Source: JABSSA01 sp039960995 | Lineage (GTDB): Bacteria > Pseudomonadota > Alphaproteobacteria > Rhodobacterales > Rhodobacteraceae | DNA length: 64,000 nucleotides | Assembly: GCA_039960995.1 (NCBI GenBank) | Contig: JBDVKF010000075.1 | Span: 1-64,000 of the forward strand | Direction: 5' to 3' | Shown: in pieces, positions 1 to 7,832 of the stretch | How positions within the stretch are numbered: position 1 is the first letter of the stretch | Layout: every line of letters starts with the position of its first letter | The notes under the pieces: model-generated | Told to the model about the DNA's origin: nothing | The model's database searches: none | The model's input: only the letters and a program-made list of their open reading frames with translations | Program-made: the position numbers and the translations under genes

Positions 1-336
1 CATGGCGAATTGATAGGTGGTGCCTGCGTCAAGCACCTGCGGGATCGACAACCATTCGGTGTCGGTGCCGTCTTGAAACGAAACTTGCACGACGCCGTTG
101 CGGACCCAGACGGTGAAATCCCCATCCGAATTGTCCCGCCCGTCTTTGGACACCAACGCAAACTCGCCAAACAATCCAGCCAAGGAAAAACTCAAACTCA
201 ACGTCCCGTTGGTCGTATCCATGCTTTGAGTGTGGCCAAGATCGAGAGGCGCATTTGCCGCTTCTCCGTATGAGTTTGTGGAGGTGTTCTCCAGCACAGG
301 AGCGGCAGTGTTTGAATTTGCGTGCAGCGCAATCAT
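1..336 (-). CDS. LamG / concanavalin A-like lectin domain protein (partial)
   Basis: An open frame of 112 codons starts with ATG at 336 on the minus strand and runs off the left edge without a stop. The translation reads like a laminin G or concanavalin A-like jelly-roll: a segment GTLSLSFSLAGLFG, then a strand FALVSKDGRDNSDGDF, a strand FTVWVRNGVVQVSFQDG, then VLDAGTTYQFAM. Such modules bind carbohydrate or protein ligands and often sit at the start of long secreted RTX-type proteins. No signal peptide is visible, which fits a type I secreted protein, but the C-terminus that would show this is missing. The spacing to a purine-rich GGGGAA upstream of the ATG is acceptable. The family call is inferred from pattern only. 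Confidence 0.6.
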   Translation of the reverse strand, partial: MIALHANSNTAAPVLENTSTNSYGEAANAPLDLGHTQSMDTTNGTLSLSFSLAGLFGEFALVSKDGRDNSDGDFTVWVRNGVVQVSFQDGTDTEWLSIPQVLDAGTTYQFAM

Positions 337-858
337 TGTAAATTCCCCGTTACATAACCTTGAAATGATGATTCCATTAGAAGTGTGTAAAAAAAATGGC
401 TTGACTTGCAATGGCGCCGAGTTCGGCGGTAAAGCGCGGTCGTGCCCGCTAGTGTGCTGATAACAAATGTTAATAAATGGATTTTTTCCGCCGATTTGCG
501 TGTGTAATTCTGCATGAACATCGAGGTTCGGCGAGATGTTGCCTGAACAATGCCTTATTTGGGCGGAGAAACGACACCAGTTTCCTTCGGTTTTCCAAGA
601 AGCTTGTGGTTAATCAGATATTTAGATTCGTTCTGCGACGCGAAACAGATTGAAGATTTCGCGCTGATTTTATCGATTTTGGCAACATTTCATTTTGGCC
701 TGATCACTAGGCCGTTATCAATTTGGTGGCGGGTAAAACCGGTTGGACACGGGGGCGCAAAATTTCCATGCCCGACTGATTATGCCCCGACTGGTTTTAC
801 TTAAAGGTGAGATAAGGATTTGGCGTTAGACAGCCGTATATCGGATTCGAGGTCACAT
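337..858. other. Intergenic region without a convincing gene
   Basis: About 520 bases separate the divergent LamG gene and the PilJ-domain gene. A short plus-strand frame at 550-804 (84 residues) has no recognisable domain and no good ribosome binding site, so I do not call it. The stretch 440-700 is AT-rich compared with its surroundings and must contain the promoters of both flanking genes, but no clear -35/-10 pair or dyad stood out. Confidence 0.5.
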
Positions 859-1782
859 ATGCTGCGTCAGATATCGTTTTTCATCATTGTCTTGGTTCTC
901 GGCTGTCCTTTGATCGTTGCCATGCCAGTTAAAGCTGCGGAAACAGTGACCCCTAAATCGGTGGCCCAAGAAATTGTCACCGATCAAATTGAGACGGATC
1001 AAATCGTCACGGATCAAATTGACCGTGCCGGACGTCAAAGGATGCTTGTTCAGAAAATCGGGCGCGCAGCATGCTATGTTTTGGGCGACATAGAGAAGGA
1101 CAAGCACCAAAAGATGGCGATGGACGGCATTGCCGAATTTTCAAATGTTCAGAAATGGTTGCGAAATGGGCATCCAATTCAGCAATGGCCTGCTGCAACA
1201 GACGCTGCGTTGATTGCAAATCTGGATGACGTCGACCGCGTCTGGGGGGCATTGAAAGCGGCAGATTCCCAGCTTGCCTATGGCGATTTTCATACAATCG
1301 TTGTGCATCAGGTACTGTCGTTGACAGACACTGTAATGGCGGCCGCGAATGAAACGGTCAAAACCTTGAGCGGATTGATTGATGTGGGCCCGTTTGATTC
1401 AACCTATGTGAAAACACTGGATGTGGCAGGTCGTCAACGCATGCTGACCCAACGCGCAACAAAAGAGTTTTGTTTCGCCGCTTTGATCTCAGACACCGCA
1501 GATCACCGTATTATTTTGGCGCAGACAATGGATGAATTTGAACGCGTTCTGGACAATTTATTGACGGGGCAAGATGGTTTGATGGAGCCGCCCAATATTT
1601 TGATAAAAGCGCAATTGGAACGGACGCAGCGCACATGGGTCCAACTGGCGGCGCTGTTCGAATTGATCAAAGACTCGCAAAACGTCACAAAAGAACAGAT
1701 GAATGAGGTCGCGGCGCTTAGCGACAAAGTGTTGTTTCAGATGAATGCGGCCGTTCACGCCTATGCGACTCTGCGCCCATAA
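859..1782 (+). CDS. Secreted protein with two PilJ-type (type IV pili MCP N-terminal-like) modules
   Basis: From ATG 859 the product has 307 residues and begins with a signal peptide (MLRQISFF... to ...PVKAAE). After it comes a short region of DQI repeats, then two copies of the signature of PilJ-type sensor modules: DRAGRQRMLVQK near the N-terminus and DVAGRQRMLTQR in the second half. In known proteins such modules are the periplasmic part of chemoreceptors or sensor kinases; here there is no transmembrane helix or signalling domain after them, so this is probably a free periplasmic sensor or binding protein. An in-frame TTG at 820 with a good SD (TAAGGA) is an alternative start, but it would put 13 residues ahead of the signal peptide; ATG 859 has GAGGT upstream. 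Ligand unknown. Confidence 0.75.
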   Translation: MLRQISFFIIVLVLGCPLIVAMPVKAAETVTPKSVAQEIVTDQIETDQIVTDQIDRAGRQRMLVQKIGRAACYVLGDIEKDKHQKMAMDGIAEFSNVQKWLRNGHPIQQWPAATDAALIANLDDVDRVWGALKAADSQLAYGDFHTIVVHQVLSLTDTVMAAANETVKTLSGLIDVGPFDSTYVKTLDVAGRQRMLTQRATKEFCFAALISDTADHRIILAQTMDEFERVLDNLLTGQDGLMEPPNILIKAQLERTQRTWVQLAALFELIKDSQNVTKEQMNEVAALSDKVLFQMNAAVHAYATLRP

Positions 1783-1910
1783 ATTTCAACAGTAAGCTCT
1801 GGCAAAAATCCACGTGATCAACGTCCGGCTGTTGCGCATCGCGCTTCAGATTTCGTGCCCTTTCGTGCCCTTGGGTGTGGGGGGCAGGGCAGCTCTGTGG
1901 CAATGGGCTC

Positions 1911-1939
1911 TTGCACAGCGGCGCGGGCGCAACTAGAAG
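1911..1939 (+). promoter_or_regulatory. Candidate sigma-70 promoter for tig
   Basis: TTGCAC at 1911-1916 and TAGAAG at 1934-1939 are 17 bases apart and lie 57 bases before the trigger factor start. The spacer is very G+C-rich and the -10 match is moderate, so this is a weak prediction. Confidence 0.3.
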
Positions 1940-1995
1940 GGCGCGAATTTACGATGTCGGGTCCGCTTTGGGCCCCTTGATCCTATGGAGCGCAC

Positions 1996-3327
1996 ATGCA
2001 GGTCACTGAAACGCTGAACGAAGGCTTGAAGCGTGGATACGCCATCACCGTGACGGCTGACGAGCTGGACAGCAAGGTCAATGAAAAATTGACTGAAGCC
2101 CAGCCCGAAGTCGAAATGAAAGGCTTCCGCAAAGGCAAAGTGCCGATGGCACTTTTGAAAAAGCAGTTCGGCCAACGGCTGATGGGCGAAGCGATGCAGG
2201 AAAGCATCGATAGCGCCATGGCAGAGCATTTCGAAGCGTCAGGCGAACGCCCTGCGATGCAGCCAGATGTCAAAATGACCAACGAAGATTGGAAAGAGGG
2301 CGACGACGTCAATGTCGAAATGTCCTATGAAGCGCTTCCGGAAATTCCAGAAGCTGATTTGTCCAAGATCAAATTGGAAAAGCTTGTCGTCAAAGCCGAC
2401 GACACGGCCGTAGAAGAAGCCTTGGGCAACCTTGCTGAAACGGCGCAGGATTTCAAAGCCCGCAAAAAAGGGTCCAAGGCGAAGGATGGCGACCAAATCG
2501 TCATGGATTTCCTTGGCAAAGTGGATGGCGAAGCGTTTGAAGGCGGTGCTGCAGAGGATTACCCGCTGGTTTTGGGATCAAACAGCTTTATCCCCGGCTT
2601 TGAAGAGCAATTGGTTGGTGCCAAGGCGGGTGAAGAAAAGTCAGTTTCGGTGACCTTCCCTGCTGAATATCAAGCAGAGCATCTGGCTGGCAAAGAGGCT
2701 GTGTTCGAATGCACAGTTAAAGAGGTCAAGGAAGCTGTCGCGGCTGAAGTCGATGATGAGCTGGCCAAGAAATTTGGTGCCGAAGATCTTGCAGGCCTGA
2801 AAGGGCAGATCACAGAGCGTCTGGAGGCCGAGTATACTGGTGCAGCGCGTGCGGTGATGAAACGCAATTTGCTGGATGAGTTGGACACAGCGGTCAAGTT
2901 CGATCTGCCGCCGTCTTTGGTTGAGGCCGAAGCCAAGCAAATTGCGCATCAGCTGTGGCATGAGGACAATCCTGAGGTTGAGGGGCATGATCACCCTGAA
3001 ATCGAAACGACCGAGGAACACACAACTTTGGCCGAACGTCGCGTGCGCCTTGGGTTGTTGTTGGCCGAGCTGGGTCAAAAAGCCGAAGTCGAAGTTTCAG
3101 ACGCTGAAATGAGCCAAGCCGTGATGGCGCAGGCGCGTCAGTATCCTGGGCAAGAACGTGAATTTTTTGAGTTCGTCCAGAAGAACCCGCAGATGCAGCA
3201 GCAGCTGCGCGCACCATTATTCGAAGACAAAGTCGTGGACCATGTTTTCGAATTGGCAACAGTCTCTGAAAAAGAGGTGTCCAAAGACGACTTGCAAAAA
3301 GCCGTTGAGGCGCTCGAAGACGACTAA
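1996..3327 (+). CDS. tig: Trigger factor
   Basis: Ribosome-bound chaperone and peptidyl-prolyl isomerase that meets nascent chains at the exit tunnel. The 443-residue product has the family's normal length and order: N-terminal ribosome-binding domain with the signature GFRKGKVP at residues 43-50, an FKBP-like isomerase domain near residues 155-245 (DGDQIVMDFLGKVDG), and a helical C-terminal chaperone domain that ends in acidic residues. The ATG at 1996 follows TATGGAGCGCAC. It is monocistronic here and ends at a strong terminator. In many bacteria clpP-clpX-lon follow tig; they do not here. Confidence 0.97.
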   Translation: MQVTETLNEGLKRGYAITVTADELDSKVNEKLTEAQPEVEMKGFRKGKVPMALLKKQFGQRLMGEAMQESIDSAMAEHFEASGERPAMQPDVKMTNEDWKEGDDVNVEMSYEALPEIPEADLSKIKLEKLVVKADDTAVEEALGNLAETAQDFKARKKGSKAKDGDQIVMDFLGKVDGEAFEGGAAEDYPLVLGSNSFIPGFEEQLVGAKAGEEKSVSVTFPAEYQAEHLAGKEAVFECTVKEVKEAVAAEVDDELAKKFGAEDLAGLKGQITERLEAEYTGAARAVMKRNLLDELDTAVKFDLPPSLVEAEAKQIAHQLWHEDNPEVEGHDHPEIETTEEHTTLAERRVRLGLLLAELGQKAEVEVSDAEMSQAVMAQARQYPGQEREFFEFVQKNPQMQQQLRAPLFEDKVVDHVFELATVSEKEVSKDDLQKAVEALEDD

Positions 3328-3350
3328 ATTTTCAGCAAATGTCAGTCTAA

Positions 3351-3383
3351 AAAGCCCGCTTTCTAGGAAGCGGGCTTTTTTAT
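3351..3383 (+). terminator. Rho-independent terminator after tig
   Basis: An 11-bp stem, AAAGCCCGCTT (3351-3361) with AAGCGGGCTTT (3368-3378), closes a short loop and runs into a T-tract. Confidence 0.9.
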
Positions 3384-3536
3384 TAAATGATTTCCGCGCA
3401 TTGCGTCGATCGATTTACTTTCAACTTTTGGGAGAAGCCATTGTTTCCATTGCGAAAACAGGCGCCGGCGGAAAACTTCCCATTATTAAAGTGGTCAATT
3501 TTATGTTAATATTTAGGCGAATCGCCGTTTTGAGTG

Positions 3537-3552
3537 ATTCGAAGCTTCGAAT
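3537..3552. promoter_or_regulatory. Perfect 16-bp palindrome plus small hairpin ahead of the VPLPA-CTERM gene
   Basis: ATTCGAAGCTTCGAAT reads the same on both strands. It ends 38 bases before the ATG at 3591 and is followed at once by GTATT-TTG-AATAC (3554-3566), a second small dyad. It could be an operator or a 5'-UTR structure; I cannot assign a regulator. Confidence 0.4.
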
Positions 3553-3590
3553 GTATTTTGAATACTTGTAAGTGAAGAGGAAAAGTTAGA

Positions 3591-4826
3591 ATGCAATTCT
3601 TTAATAAATTTACAGGATCAGCTTTGGCGCTAGCGCTTGCTGCCAGCCTTGGGGCGGTCTCGCAAGCCGAAGCGACCCACGGTCGCGGCGCGGCTATCGT
3701 TCCATCCGTAGATGCAAATGGTACCCTGACCGTAGATATGGTTGGTTTTTGGCGTCAAGATCCGAACGATCCCGTTTGTAGCTTTCCACATGATTGTATC
3801 ACAGCGACTGTAACAGGCCCAGGTGGTACTTTTGCCGGCAGCATTGGTGGAAACGCTGCTGCCAATTCTGGTGGCGCCACTCTGGATCTGAATGATTCAC
3901 GCCGCGCCGAGGTCCGTCAGATTGACACGCTTCAGCTCAACCAAGGCGCAGGTCTCTACACCATCGAATGGGGTTCAGGCAATTGGGTTCCAGGTGTGGA
4001 AGGTCTTGCTAACAACAACTATGGGACCACATCGACGATTTTCTGGGACGGATCCACGGCCAACGCGCCAATCTTGTTTGACCTTGAAAACATCCAGCAA
4101 GAAGTCGTGCGTGGGCAAGGTTACTCGGACAATCTAGACGCGACGTCTGGTAACGGTTTGGGACTCACCTATGCAAGCTCAACACCAGGAACAAGAACAG
4201 GCGTTGCTGAAGGCCCAGATACATTCGCAATCGATGCTTTAGGTAATGTTACTATTGATGCCGGTGACGAAATTGCAGGTACTGGTACATATGACATTAC
4301 TGACAATATAAGTTCGACAGCACCGTCTGCTGACCACGCCTTTGAAGGGTCGATCACCAATGCTGACGGCAGTTCGGTAGAATTTTACTGGGTGTTTGAC
4401 GGTGTCGACACAGGTGGACCAACTAACACTGCACCAAACCTTGATGACCTTGTTGTAAATGTCATTCTGGGCCAAACATTGAACCAGACTATCGAAGCGA
4501 CAGACCCGAACACAGGCGATACCCTGACTTTGGACCTGCTGAGCTTCACAGGTTCAGGTGAAACATTCCCTGCAGGTTTGTCAGGCAGCTCACCACTGTC
4601 CGGTCTGTTCTCATGGGATTCAACAGGGTCGACTGTCGGTGACAGCTTCCTCGCGATCTTTGAAACACGCGATGACGGTGGTCTGACTGACCGTGGTTCG
4701 CTGCGCATCAATGTGATTGCTGATCCAGGTGGCACACCAGCGGTTCCACTGCCAGCAGGTCTGGTTCTGTTTGGAACAGGTCTTGCCGGATTTGGCGTAC
4801 TGAAAGCGCGTAAGAAGCGTTCGTAA
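3591..4826 (+). CDS. VPLPA-CTERM sorting-domain surface protein
   Basis: A 411-residue exported protein. It has a Sec signal peptide (residues 1 to about 28, ending SQAEA), a Gly/Asn/Thr-rich body, an Ig/cadherin-like segment near residues 275-380 (begins TNTAPNLDDLVVNV), and a tripartite C-terminus: VPLPAG, a hydrophobic helix LVLFGTGLAGFGV, and a basic tail KARKKRS. That C-terminus is the VPLPA variant of PEP-CTERM signals, recognised by exosortase-type enzymes and common in Rhodobacterales. Only two cysteines are evident, in the pattern VCSFPHDC. No exosortase is in this window. The ATG follows AAGAGGAAAAGTTAG. The binding function of the body is unknown. Confidence 0.85.
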   Translation: MQFFNKFTGSALALALAASLGAVSQAEATHGRGAAIVPSVDANGTLTVDMVGFWRQDPNDPVCSFPHDCITATVTGPGGTFAGSIGGNAAANSGGATLDLNDSRRAEVRQIDTLQLNQGAGLYTIEWGSGNWVPGVEGLANNNYGTTSTIFWDGSTANAPILFDLENIQQEVVRGQGYSDNLDATSGNGLGLTYASSTPGTRTGVAEGPDTFAIDALGNVTIDAGDEIAGTGTYDITDNISSTAPSADHAFEGSITNADGSSVEFYWVFDGVDTGGPTNTAPNLDDLVVNVILGQTLNQTIEATDPNTGDTLTLDLLSFTGSGETFPAGLSGSSPLSGLFSWDSTGSTVGDSFLAIFETRDDGGLTDRGSLRINVIADPGGTPAVPLPAGLVLFGTGLAGFGVLKARKKRS

Positions 4827-4881
4827 GATAAGTGTCTAAGCGCCGTCATTAATCGCGGCGCTTAACCTTAAAAATTTATGG

Positions 4882-4915
4882 GGCAGGCCGGGCGTGACCC
4901 GGGCTGCCTTTTTTT
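4882..4915 (+). terminator. Rho-independent terminator after the VPLPA-CTERM gene
   Basis: GGCAG-G-CCGGG (4882-4892) pairs with CCCGG-G-CTGCC (4898-4908) and is followed by seven T. A preceding dyad, TAAGCGCCG (4837-4845) with CGGCGCTTA (4856-4864), lacks a T-tract and may stabilise the 3' end. Confidence 0.85.
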
Positions 4916-4954
4916 GTTAAACCACACACGTAAATTGTATTTCGAGGACAGATA

Positions 4955-7624
4955 ATGAACCTGTGCAAACTCGCATTAATTGGATTTTTGGCTGCTGCGC
5001 CCATGGGCGTATCCGCAAAAGGCGTTACCTTGAATGAGGAAACCAGCCTAGATTACAGCGGAGATGTCGAAAGCTGGCTGTTGAACAGACAGATTATGGA
5101 CCTGAGTGGTGCAAGCCAAGATCCGGATGCTTTGGCCGCAGTGGCCCAGTTGTTTCGCCAAGGTCATCCGCGTGCCAGCGTTGGATTAAAGAATTATTTT
5201 GATCGTTTTCCCAATGACCCATCCGCGTTTGATTTGGCCGGGATCGAGTTGTTGCGGGAACAAAAATACAAACAAGCCAAAGTGTCGTTTCAGCGCGCGA
5301 TTCAGTTGGGGGCTTCGAACCCATGGACTCGCGCCAAATTGGGCATGACTGAATTGTTGCTGGGGAACATGGATCGCGGCACTGAGATGTTGGAAGGGGT
5401 CATCAACGAAGACCCGGCCAACCCATTGGCCCGCAGATACCTGGCTTGGAGCGCGGCCCAAAGTGGCAACTTGCCACGGGCCATTCAGCATTCAGAAGCG
5501 GCGTTGCAAGCGTTTGGATTGCCGAAGGCAACGGTAAACCGGGCACATTTGGATTTGGCCGGCATGTATCGACGGGCTGCTCGGTTTCATGACATTCAAT
5601 CATTGTTGAACCTTGCGGTGCAAAATTCGGATTTGAAACTGCCGGATCAAACGCTGATCGAGTTGTACGGGATGTATCTTGATGCCTCGCTTGAGATCAA
5701 GGACGTGAATGGCGCGAATGTCGCGTTGACGCGATTGCGCCGTTTGGGGTTGGACAAGTCTCCGCAATATCGGTTGGCGTCTGCGCGTGTGGATTTGATC
5801 GAGGACAATGCGGAAGCCGCCATCGAGAAAATTCAGGCGTTGCGCAATGACGTTCCCGCGCTCGAGCTTGAATTGATCCCGGATTTGGCACGGGCCGAGG
5901 CCAGCGCAGGGCGTGTGTCGCAGGCTGTGTCGCGTTTGAAGTCACTCGCGACTGTGCGTGGTGCTGGGCGTGATGTGCCGGTGCTGCGCGAGGCTGCGGC
6001 CTTGCTGAACGCAAAGGGCACGCCAGAGATGATGCTGGCCTTCGTTGACGATACATTGTTGGCCGCTGACGATCGCGTTGATCTGCAGCGTTTGGGGATC
6101 GAGCTTTTGATCCGTGGCAACGAACATGATCGCGCCCGCGATGAGGCGCATAAGCTGGTTGCAGCCGCGCCGCAGGATGCGTTTGCGCAACGTTTGCTGG
6201 GCAACCTGTTGATGGACAATGCATCGAAGGACGAGGCCATCGCTGCGTTCCGCAAGTCGATTGAATTGTACCCTGAAGATCCAGAAGCGTGGTTGACCTT
6301 GCTTGGGGCCGTTCATGGTCACGAAACCTATAGCCATGCGGGCCCGGAGTCTGGCCATGGTGAAGTTGAACAGCTGTTGAAAGATGCGATTGCAGCCAAC
6401 CCCAACAGCGCAAAGCTGTATACGGAATTGGGTCTGTTATATTTGTCTGACGGCAATCTGGAGCCTGCCATTGGGTCGTTTTCGGATGCATTGACACGTT
6501 CGCCCGGTTATTTGCCAGCACTGTCTTTGGCGGCGTTGTCTCAGGCTGATCTGGGCAAGAACCTCGGCAGTGCGCGGGAATTGGCGTCGTTGGCTCGTCA
6601 ACTGGCGCCGACGGATTCCATTGCGCAGGATATCGAAGGGTGGATCGCGTATAAGGCAGGGAACTTAGACAAGGCGGCTGAGCTGCTGGATGCCGCCCTT
6701 GCGTTGGATGAAAATGACACCACGACTTTGTACCACCGTGCTGTTGTGTCCGAAAAGCAGGGCGCGTATGATGCGGCACGCGACATGTATGTGCGGTCTT
6801 TGGCGGGTGGGGACACGTATCGCCATTACCAAGAAGATGCGCGGGGCGGGTTGATCCGGATTCAACCGTCGCAAATGGTAATGGCAAGTGTGCACCGGCT
6901 TGAAGCGGATGGCGCGGGCGAGCTGTTGGGTCAGCTGCATCTGACACCCTTGTCGGCGGATGGCGGTGTGCGGTTGTCGGCTGACATTTCAGGTCTGCCC
7001 GAAGGTCCAAACGCGGCGCATATTCATGAATACCCAACATGTGCCCCGAAAGACGGCAAGATTGGCGGAGCGTCAGGACCCCATTTCGGCCACGCCCATG
7101 TGCACGCCGCAGCCGCGGATGGCAGCTCTGACACAACGCCAGTGGATCACGCTGCCATGGGCCACGAGATGCCAAAGGCTGAAGAGGTCGTAGACCACGC
7201 TGCCATGGGTCACGAAATGCCTAAGGCGGATGAGGCCGTAGACCACGCTGCCATGGGTCACGAAATGCCAAAGGCTGAGGAGGTCGTAGACCACGCTGCC
7301 ATGGGGCACGACGTGCCAAAGGCTGAGGAGGCTGTAGACCACGCTGCTATGGGCCACGACGTGCCAAAGGCTGAGGAGGCTGTGGATCACGCGGCGATGG
7401 GGCACGACGTGCCTAAAGCAGAGGAGGCTGTGGATCACTCGGCGATTTTGCCGCGCGGTGATCTTGCTCCGTTTATCTTTGATGCCAGCCTCGTTTCAAC
7501 AACCACTGTGGACGCGCCACAGCTGAACTTGGACGAAATTCGCGGACGGGTTTTGATGATCCACTTGGGCGCTGATGTGGACGGAAAAAGTGGTGCGAAA
7601 ATCGCCTGCGCGATCATTCACTAA
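4955..7624 (+). CDS. Periplasmic TPR protein fused to a Cu/Zn SOD-like domain with Met/His-rich repeats
   Basis: An 889-residue fusion. Residues 1-22 are a signal peptide (ends GVSAKG). About residues 70-640 are TPR-type helical repeats (for example AKLYTELGLLYLSDGNLEPA). Residues 650-889 match the Cu/Zn superoxide dismutase fold: HIHE (H689, H691), GPHFG (H710) and MIHLGAD (H870) supply the four expected copper ligands, and C696 and C885 (KIACAII) fit the conserved disulfide. The zinc loop is replaced by six exact-length 16-residue repeats (residues 730-825, VDHAAMGHEMPKAEEV type) before RGDL (D836). The usual active-site Arg before the last Cys motif is Lys (K882). I infer a periplasmic protein that binds copper, perhaps with dismutase or copper-storage activity. 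The SOD assignment rests on motif order. Confidence 0.8.
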   Translation: MNLCKLALIGFLAAAPMGVSAKGVTLNEETSLDYSGDVESWLLNRQIMDLSGASQDPDALAAVAQLFRQGHPRASVGLKNYFDRFPNDPSAFDLAGIELLREQKYKQAKVSFQRAIQLGASNPWTRAKLGMTELLLGNMDRGTEMLEGVINEDPANPLARRYLAWSAAQSGNLPRAIQHSEAALQAFGLPKATVNRAHLDLAGMYRRAARFHDIQSLLNLAVQNSDLKLPDQTLIELYGMYLDASLEIKDVNGANVALTRLRRLGLDKSPQYRLASARVDLIEDNAEAAIEKIQALRNDVPALELELIPDLARAEASAGRVSQAVSRLKSLATVRGAGRDVPVLREAAALLNAKGTPEMMLAFVDDTLLAADDRVDLQRLGIELLIRGNEHDRARDEAHKLVAAAPQDAFAQRLLGNLLMDNASKDEAIAAFRKSIELYPEDPEAWLTLLGAVHGHETYSHAGPESGHGEVEQLLKDAIAANPNSAKLYTELGLLYLSDGNLEPAIGSFSDALTRSPGYLPALSLAALSQADLGKNLGSARELASLARQLAPTDSIAQDIEGWIAYKAGNLDKAAELLDAALALDENDTTTLYHRAVVSEKQGAYDAARDMYVRSLAGGDTYRHYQEDARGGLIRIQPSQMVMASVHRLEADGAGELLGQLHLTPLSADGGVRLSADISGLPEGPNAAHIHEYPTCAPKDGKIGGASGPHFGHAHVHAAAADGSSDTTPVDHAAMGHEMPKAEEVVDHAAMGHEMPKADEAVDHAAMGHEMPKAEEVVDHAAMGHDVPKAEEAVDHAAMGHDVPKAEEAVDHAAMGHDVPKAEEAVDHSAILPRGDLAPFIFDASLVSTTTVDAPQLNLDEIRGRVLMIHLGADVDGKSGAKIACAIIH
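7142..7429 (+). repeat. Six tandem 48-bp coding repeats (16 residues, Met/His-rich)
   Basis: Copies begin at 7142, 7190, 7238, 7286, 7334 and 7382; a seventh, truncated copy (VDHS) begins at 7430. Each encodes VDHAAMGH followed by EMPKA or DVPKA and two or three acidic or hydrophobic residues. The first three copies carry HEMP, the last three HDVP. The DHxxMxH pattern resembles copper-binding repeats of CopB/PcoB-type proteins. Confidence 0.95.
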
Positions 7625-7650
7625 CCCTCTTGATCCTGTAAATTTAGAGA

Positions 7651-7678
7651 GGCCCGATTTAACGATCGGGCCTTTTTT
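7651..7678 (+). terminator. Rho-independent terminator after the TPR-SOD gene
   Basis: GGCCCGAT (7651-7658) pairs with ATCGGGCC (7665-7672), followed by six T. Confidence 0.9.
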
Positions 7679-7774
7679 GTTATCAGATCTTGTTTTTTAA
7701 AAGCAATGTGTTGCGATCATAAGGTAAAGTGGATCCTATGGATTGATTCCGATTGGGTAGACGCCTTTTCGCAC

Positions 7775-7810
7775 AAAAAAGCCGCCGCAAACACAAGGCT
7801 TGCGGCGGCT
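7775..7810 (-). terminator. Rho-independent terminator of the rpsF-rpsR-rplI operon
   Basis: The arms at 7780-7790 and 7800-7810 form an 11-bp stem. Read on the minus strand it is followed by a run of T (the A-run at 7775-7780). Confidence 0.9.
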
Positions 7811-7832
7811 CTATTTTGATCGGTGGGTAAGA

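Noticed and set aside
550..804. Plus-strand frame of 84 codons in the region before the PilJ gene
   Set aside because: No SD, no recognisable domain, AT-rich noncoding-like composition.
1851..1870. Tandem duplication of a 10-mer (TTTCGTGCCC twice)
   Set aside because: Only two copies, no other signal; probably chance or a slippage event without function.
5697..7175. Long minus-strand open frame of 492 codons inside the TPR-SOD gene
   Set aside because: Pro/Arg/His-rich translation without domain; it is the antisense of a well-supported gene with a signal peptide.
7142..7429. Regular repeats as CRISPR
   Set aside because: Copies are contiguous without spacers, in frame and protein-coding.
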